Positions 60,444-64,000 of a DNA stretch of 64,000 nt are shown one piece after another. Source of the DNA: Yoonia sp. G8-12. Its GTDB lineage: Bacteria; Pseudomonadota; Alphaproteobacteria; Rhodobacterales; Rhodobacteraceae. Within the stretch, counting starts at the first letter, position 1; each line of letters begins with the position of its first letter. The translations under genes and the position numbers were made by a program. The stretch is taken from NCBI RefSeq assembly GCF_038443675.1, contig NZ_CP151762.1, positions 2,604,001 to 2,668,000 of the forward strand. The letters run 5' to 3'. The notes under the pieces were generated by a model. The model did not search any database. It was not told where the DNA came from and worked only from the letters and a program-made list of their open reading frames with translations.

Positions 60444-61229
60444 ATGGATCTTGGTTTAACAGGACGTAAAGCCATCGTTTCAGCCGCCAGCCGTGGGCTT
60501 GGCTTTGCCGCAGCCCGATCCCTCGCGCGCGAAGGCGTTTCCGTTATCATGAATGCCCGCACCGCAGGCCCGCTGGAAGAAGCAGCGCAGTCCATCCGCG
60601 ATGAATGCGGGGTTGAGGCCATTGCCGTAGCCGCCGACTTCAACACCGCCGAAGGACGCGCCGCCGTTCTGGATGCTGCGGGTGGTCAATGCGATATTCT
60701 GGTCAACAACCCCGGTGTGCGTCAGGTTCCCACCCCCTATGACCAGATCACAGCCGAAGACTGGCGCTATTGGATGGAAGTCCATTTCATGTCCTCAATC
60801 GAAATGATCCAAGCAGTTGCGCCCGGAATGAAGGACCGCAAATTCGGTCGTATCGTCAACATGTCGGTCAGCTTTATCAAATTCCCACAAGTCGGGTTCG
60901 CGCATACTCATGCGGCACGACTGGCGCTTTCGGGGGCCACGGCGGCCATGACCCGCGAACTGATCGGACATAATGTGACGATCAACTCGGTCTGCCCTGG
61001 CCTGTTTGATACGGATGCATTGCAGACCAACCTGCATGGCCACGCGGAACGCGGCAATACGACCTATGAGGCCATCGTCCAGAACCGTCTCGAAAACTGC
61101 CCCGCTGGCCGTTTTGCGGATCCTGCGGAATGTGGGGATCTGATCGCGTATCTCTGCTCGAACCAGGCCGGATTCATGACGGGTCAGAACATCATCAACG
61201 ATGGTGGCGTCTATCAGGGGTTGTTCTGA
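60444..61229 (+). CDS. Atypical SDR-family protein lacking YxxxK
   Basis: The protein has 261 residues. The nucleotide site SAASRGLGFAAARSL is good, but NNAG is NNPG and the catalytic stretch reads SVSFIKFPQVGFAHTHAARL, with no Tyr-x-x-x-Lys. A subgroup of ketoacyl-reductase-like SDRs has a similar layout (P-x-x-x-x-x-SN-x-x-R). Activity by another mechanism, or a binding role, is possible. AAGGAG precedes the start. Confidence 0.8.
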   Translation: MDLGLTGRKAIVSAASRGLGFAAARSLAREGVSVIMNARTAGPLEEAAQSIRDECGVEAIAVAADFNTAEGRAAVLDAAGGQCDILVNNPGVRQVPTPYDQITAEDWRYWMEVHFMSSIEMIQAVAPGMKDRKFGRIVNMSVSFIKFPQVGFAHTHAARLALSGATAAMTRELIGHNVTINSVCPGLFDTDALQTNLHGHAERGNTTYEAIVQNRLENCPAGRFADPAECGDLIAYLCSNQAGFMTGQNIINDGGVYQGLF

Positions 61230-61921
61230 TGACGAAGGTTGTCATGGTTTCTGGCGGTGGGCGCGGCCTTGGGGCCGCGATCACGCGCGGATTGATTGAC
61301 GCGGGCTGGACTGTGTCCCTTGGTTTGCGCGACTTATCGCAGGCCAACCAGTTCGGCGATGCTGTTTCGGCCCAGGCTTTCGACGCCACTGATCCGGCCT
61401 CTGCCACCGCCTGGGTTGATGCAACAGTCGCACGCCACGGCCAGTTGAATGCCATCGTGAATAACGCCGGTATTTTGCGGATGGTGGATTTTGAACAAGG
61501 CACAGAAGACGATCTGGATGACCTTTGGGCCATCAACGTCAAGGCACCGTTCCGTTTGATCAAGGCAGCTATGCCCCACCTGCGGGCCTGCGGAGAAGGG
61601 CGCGTCGTCAACATCGCCTCGACCGATGCCAAACGGTTTCGCCAAGGCACGTCGATCGGCTATTCCATGACAAAGCACGCCCTACACGTGCTGACCCAAG
61701 CAACACGCGCCGCTGGCTATGACGATGGCGTCAGGGCGACTGCCCTATGTCCCGGCGCGATTGATACTGACCTGATTGCCAACATTCCCGGCGTAACCCC
61801 GAAAGCCGACCGCCTGACCCCTGAAACCGTGGCGGGTCTTGTAACCATGCTGCTCGCCCTGCCCAATCAGGCAAGCGTGCCGGAACTGGTTGCCAACACC
61901 CGATATGAGAGCCTGATATGA
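61229..61921 (+). CDS. SDR-family oxidoreductase (classical)
   Basis: The protein has 230 residues from ATG 61229, overlapping the previous stop by 1 bp (TGATG). SGGGRGLGAAI binds the cofactor, NNAGIL follows, NIASTDAKRF gives the Ser and GYSMTKHAL the Tyr/Lys. It ends with ATGA overlap into the aminotransferase gene. Substrate unknown, probably an intermediate shared with the neighbouring DapA-family lyase. Confidence 0.88.
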   Translation: MTKVVMVSGGGRGLGAAITRGLIDAGWTVSLGLRDLSQANQFGDAVSAQAFDATDPASATAWVDATVARHGQLNAIVNNAGILRMVDFEQGTEDDLDDLWAINVKAPFRLIKAAMPHLRACGEGRVVNIASTDAKRFRQGTSIGYSMTKHALHVLTQATRAAGYDDGVRATALCPGAIDTDLIANIPGVTPKADRLTPETVAGLVTMLLALPNQASVPELVANTRYESLI

Positions 61922-63297
61922 CAACCGACACATTGCTGAATGACACCTTAGCTGCGTGGGATCGCGACAACCTTTTGCATCCCACCACGCACACTTCAAA
62001 CCACGCCAATGGTACAACGCCCGGTCGGATCATCACCGGCGGCAAAGGTGTGTATGTGTCCGATCGCGACGGCAACCAGTTTCTGGACGCTTTTGCGGCA
62101 CTCTATTGCGTCAACGTAGGATACGGACGCACCGAGGTTGCAGATGCGATTTCCGAACAGGCGCAAAAGCTGTCCTATTTCCATGCCTTTGCAGGGCATG
62201 GCAATGAACCGGCGATCAAGCTTGCGAAGATGGTGATGGACCGCGCACCCGACCACATGGCACGGGTTTACTTCGGCCTGTCCGGATCGGATGCGAATGA
62301 AACCAACGTGAAACTGGCTTGGCACTACAACATCCTGCGCGGCAAGCCTGAAAAACGCAAAATCATCAGCCGTTGGCGTGCCTACCATGGGTCCGGCCTT
62401 GTCTCCGGTTCGATGACCGGACTCGCGGCCTATCACGCACGTTTCCATCTGCCACTTGACGGCTTCTTGCACACGCATTGCCCGCACTATCTGCGCCGTC
62501 CTGATCGTGACATGACCGAAGCACAGCATCTGGATTTTCTGATCACAGAGCTTGAGGCGATGATCATGGACGAAGGGCCCGAAACCATTTGTGCCTTCAT
62601 CGGGGAACCTGCAATGGGGACAGGCGGACTCATGCCGCCGCCAGACGGCTATTGGGCCCGCGTGCAAGAGGTTCTGGACCGACATGATATTTTGCTGATC
62701 GCAGATGAAGTTGTAACCGGCTTCGGGCGCACCGGATCCATGTTTGGATCACAGCACTATGGACTGCGACCTGACTTCATGACCATCGCCAAAGGTTTGA
62801 CCTCGGCTTATGCGCCGCTGTCCGGCTCTATCATCTCGCAACGGGTTTTTGATGTTCTGATGCAGGGGTCCGAAGACTTTGGCGCGCTGGCGCACGGCTG
62901 GACCTATTCTGCCCACCCGCTTGGTGCTGCAGCAGGGATCGCGACACTTGATCTGGTGGATAATCTGTCTCTGCTGGAGAATGCACGCGACAATGGCGCA
63001 TATCTGCAGCAGGCGTTGAAAGACGCGGTTGGCGATCATCCCAACGTTGCCGAAGTCCGGGGTGTCGGCCTTATGGTCGCCGTTGAATTTATGAAAGACC
63101 CCGCGGCCCACGAATGGTTTGCGCCGATGACTGTCGGTCCGCAAATATCCGAAGCGATGACCCGCCTTGGTGTCATCGCCCGCGCCATGCCCGAAGGCAA
63201 TATCGTTGGCTTTGCGCCACCCCTTAGCATCACACGCGACGAAATCGACATAGTCGCAAAGGCGCTACGCGCCGCAACACATGAGGTCCTGTCATGA
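61918..63297 (+). CDS. Class III (omega) aminotransferase
   Basis: The protein has 459 residues. PLP fold-type I class III motifs are GLSGSDANETNVKLA, YHGSGLVSGSMTG, LIADEVVTGFGRTGSMFG and TIAKGLTSAYAPL with the PLP lysine. It transfers an amino group from an omega-amine or similar donor to a keto acid, giving an aldehyde. It overlaps an aldehyde dehydrogenase gene by 4 bp, which fits oxidation of that aldehyde in the next step. Confidence 0.9.
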   Translation: MTTDTLLNDTLAAWDRDNLLHPTTHTSNHANGTTPGRIITGGKGVYVSDRDGNQFLDAFAALYCVNVGYGRTEVADAISEQAQKLSYFHAFAGHGNEPAIKLAKMVMDRAPDHMARVYFGLSGSDANETNVKLAWHYNILRGKPEKRKIISRWRAYHGSGLVSGSMTGLAAYHARFHLPLDGFLHTHCPHYLRRPDRDMTEAQHLDFLITELEAMIMDEGPETICAFIGEPAMGTGGLMPPPDGYWARVQEVLDRHDILLIADEVVTGFGRTGSMFGSQHYGLRPDFMTIAKGLTSAYAPLSGSIISQRVFDVLMQGSEDFGALAHGWTYSAHPLGAAAGIATLDLVDNLSLLENARDNGAYLQQALKDAVGDHPNVAEVRGVGLMVAVEFMKDPAAHEWFAPMTVGPQISEAMTRLGVIARAMPEGNIVGFAPPLSITRDEIDIVAKALRAATHEVLS

Positions 63298-64000
63298 ACC
63301 GTCCACTTAGACCTGCCGACATGGGCTTTGCACAGCTTATCCGTCAACAAAACCTGATTAACGGCCAATGGGTGGATGCGGATAATAGCAGAACGTTCGA
63401 CGTGACAGACCCCGCAACGGGCGAAGTCATTGCAACGGTTCCTGACGCAGGGACAGATGAGACACGCCGCGCGATCGACGCAGCGGATGCTGCTTTTCCG
63501 GCCTACTCTACGATGCCATTGGGCCAGCGCGTTGCGTTGATGCGCAAATTGCACGACGCCATTCTGGACAATCTGGAACCCATGGCGGCCATGATGACCG
63601 CTGAACAGGGTAAGCCACTGGCCGAAGCGCGCGCAGAGGTTGCCTCATCTGCGGCCTACGTGTTGTGGTTCGCAGAAGAGGCCCGCCGCACCGACGGCGC
63701 AGTCATCCCCTCCCCCGTTGCGGGGCGCAAACTGATGACAACACGCCATCCTGTTGGCGTTGTCGCCGCAATCACACCGTGGAACTTTCCTTCTTCGATG
63801 CTGGCCCGCAAATTGGGGCCGGCTCTTGCGGCGGGTTGCACCGTCGTCGTGAAACCGGCAAGTGCGACACCATTATCCGCACTTGTCTGGGGCCATCTGG
63901 CCGAACAATGCGGCTTCCCCCTGGCGTCGTGAATATCGTAACCGGCAGCGCCCGCGCGATCGGCGGTGAAATCACATCAAACCCGAAGGTCCGCAAAATT
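63294..64000 (+). CDS. Aldehyde dehydrogenase (succinate-semialdehyde dehydrogenase-like), frameshifted and cut by window edge
   Basis: The N-terminal part of an NAD(P)-dependent aldehyde dehydrogenase: LINGQWVDADNSRTFDVTDP, MTAEQGKPLAEA, ITPWNFPSSM and VVKPASATPLSAL. The frame breaks at the C5 run 63917-63921. Six C gives CGFPPGVVNIVTGSA and continues to the right edge. The catalytic Glu/Cys part lies beyond the window. It is coupled to the aminotransferase and probably oxidises its aldehyde product to an acid. Confidence 0.87.

Noticed and set aside
1..64000. CRISPR array, insertion sequence or prophage
   Set aside because: No regularly spaced repeats, no transposase and no phage structural genes were seen. 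The only mobile-element trace is the dead recombinase at 35163-35593.

Overview
The window reads as chromosomal DNA of a marine Roseobacter-group alphaproteobacterium (Rhodobacterales). The support is gene content and order: the histone-deacetylase-like / xseB / ispA / dxs operon, a petP-petR pair, a NavAb-like bacterial sodium channel, a split gltD/gltB operon, a complex-I NDUFA9-type protein, and many small-molecule catabolic genes with ABC importers. No rRNA, CRISPR array, insertion sequence or intact prophage was seen.

Layout. 1-5.6 kb: reductive pyrimidine catabolism (Zn-dependent N-carbamoyl-amide hydrolase, a RutR-like TetR regulator, preA, preT), with a perfect RutR box at 1099-1114 and a weaker one at 5605-5620. 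5.7-9.2 kb: aldose oxidation (D-galactose/L-arabinose 1-dehydrogenase, IlvD/Edd sugar-acid dehydratase, class II aldolase). 9.3-34.8 kb: housekeeping and mixed core genes, including the sodium channel, the isoprenoid operon, petPR, ilvE, a desaturase, queG, mtgA, glutamate synthase with two secreted paralogues between its subunit genes, and uppP. A tRNA-Leu(CAG) at 34999-35085 is followed directly by a decayed tyrosine-recombinase remnant. 35.8-64 kb: a dense catabolic region that runs off the right edge.

The 35.8-64 kb region is the most interesting part. It holds a polar-amino-acid ABC importer, an aldo/keto reductase fused to a RidA domain, an AcoX-like ATP-NAD-kinase protein, both halves of a split glycine decarboxylase (gcvPA, gcvPB) without gcvH or gcvT, and a DadA-type FAD oxidoreductase. 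It also holds a two-subunit opine-oxidase/HcnBC-like amine dehydrogenase, two DapA-family lyases, four SDRs, an Old Yellow Enzyme homologue, an IclR regulator, a sugar-type ABC importer, a class III aminotransferase and an aldehyde dehydrogenase. Seven copies of a 15-bp motif, GTGCG-N5-NGAAC, resembling the PcaR/PcaU operators of the IclR family, lie at six promoter-like positions across 38.8-55.2 kb. They tie the region into one probable IclR regulon. I infer uptake of an amino-acid-type conjugate, oxidation to an imine, RidA-assisted hydrolysis, retro-aldol cleavage, and oxidation or reduction of the aldehydes. The substrate cannot be named from the sequence.

Sequence quality. Six genes are broken by frameshifts and one of them is broken twice. 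In all seven places the break is at a run of exactly five C or G where a run of six restores the family reading frame. This points to homopolymer miscalls rather than real pseudogenes. The affected genes are the small Rho_N-like protein, the aldose dehydrogenase (twice), mtgA, gcvPB, the UgpC-type ATPase and the aldehyde dehydrogenase.
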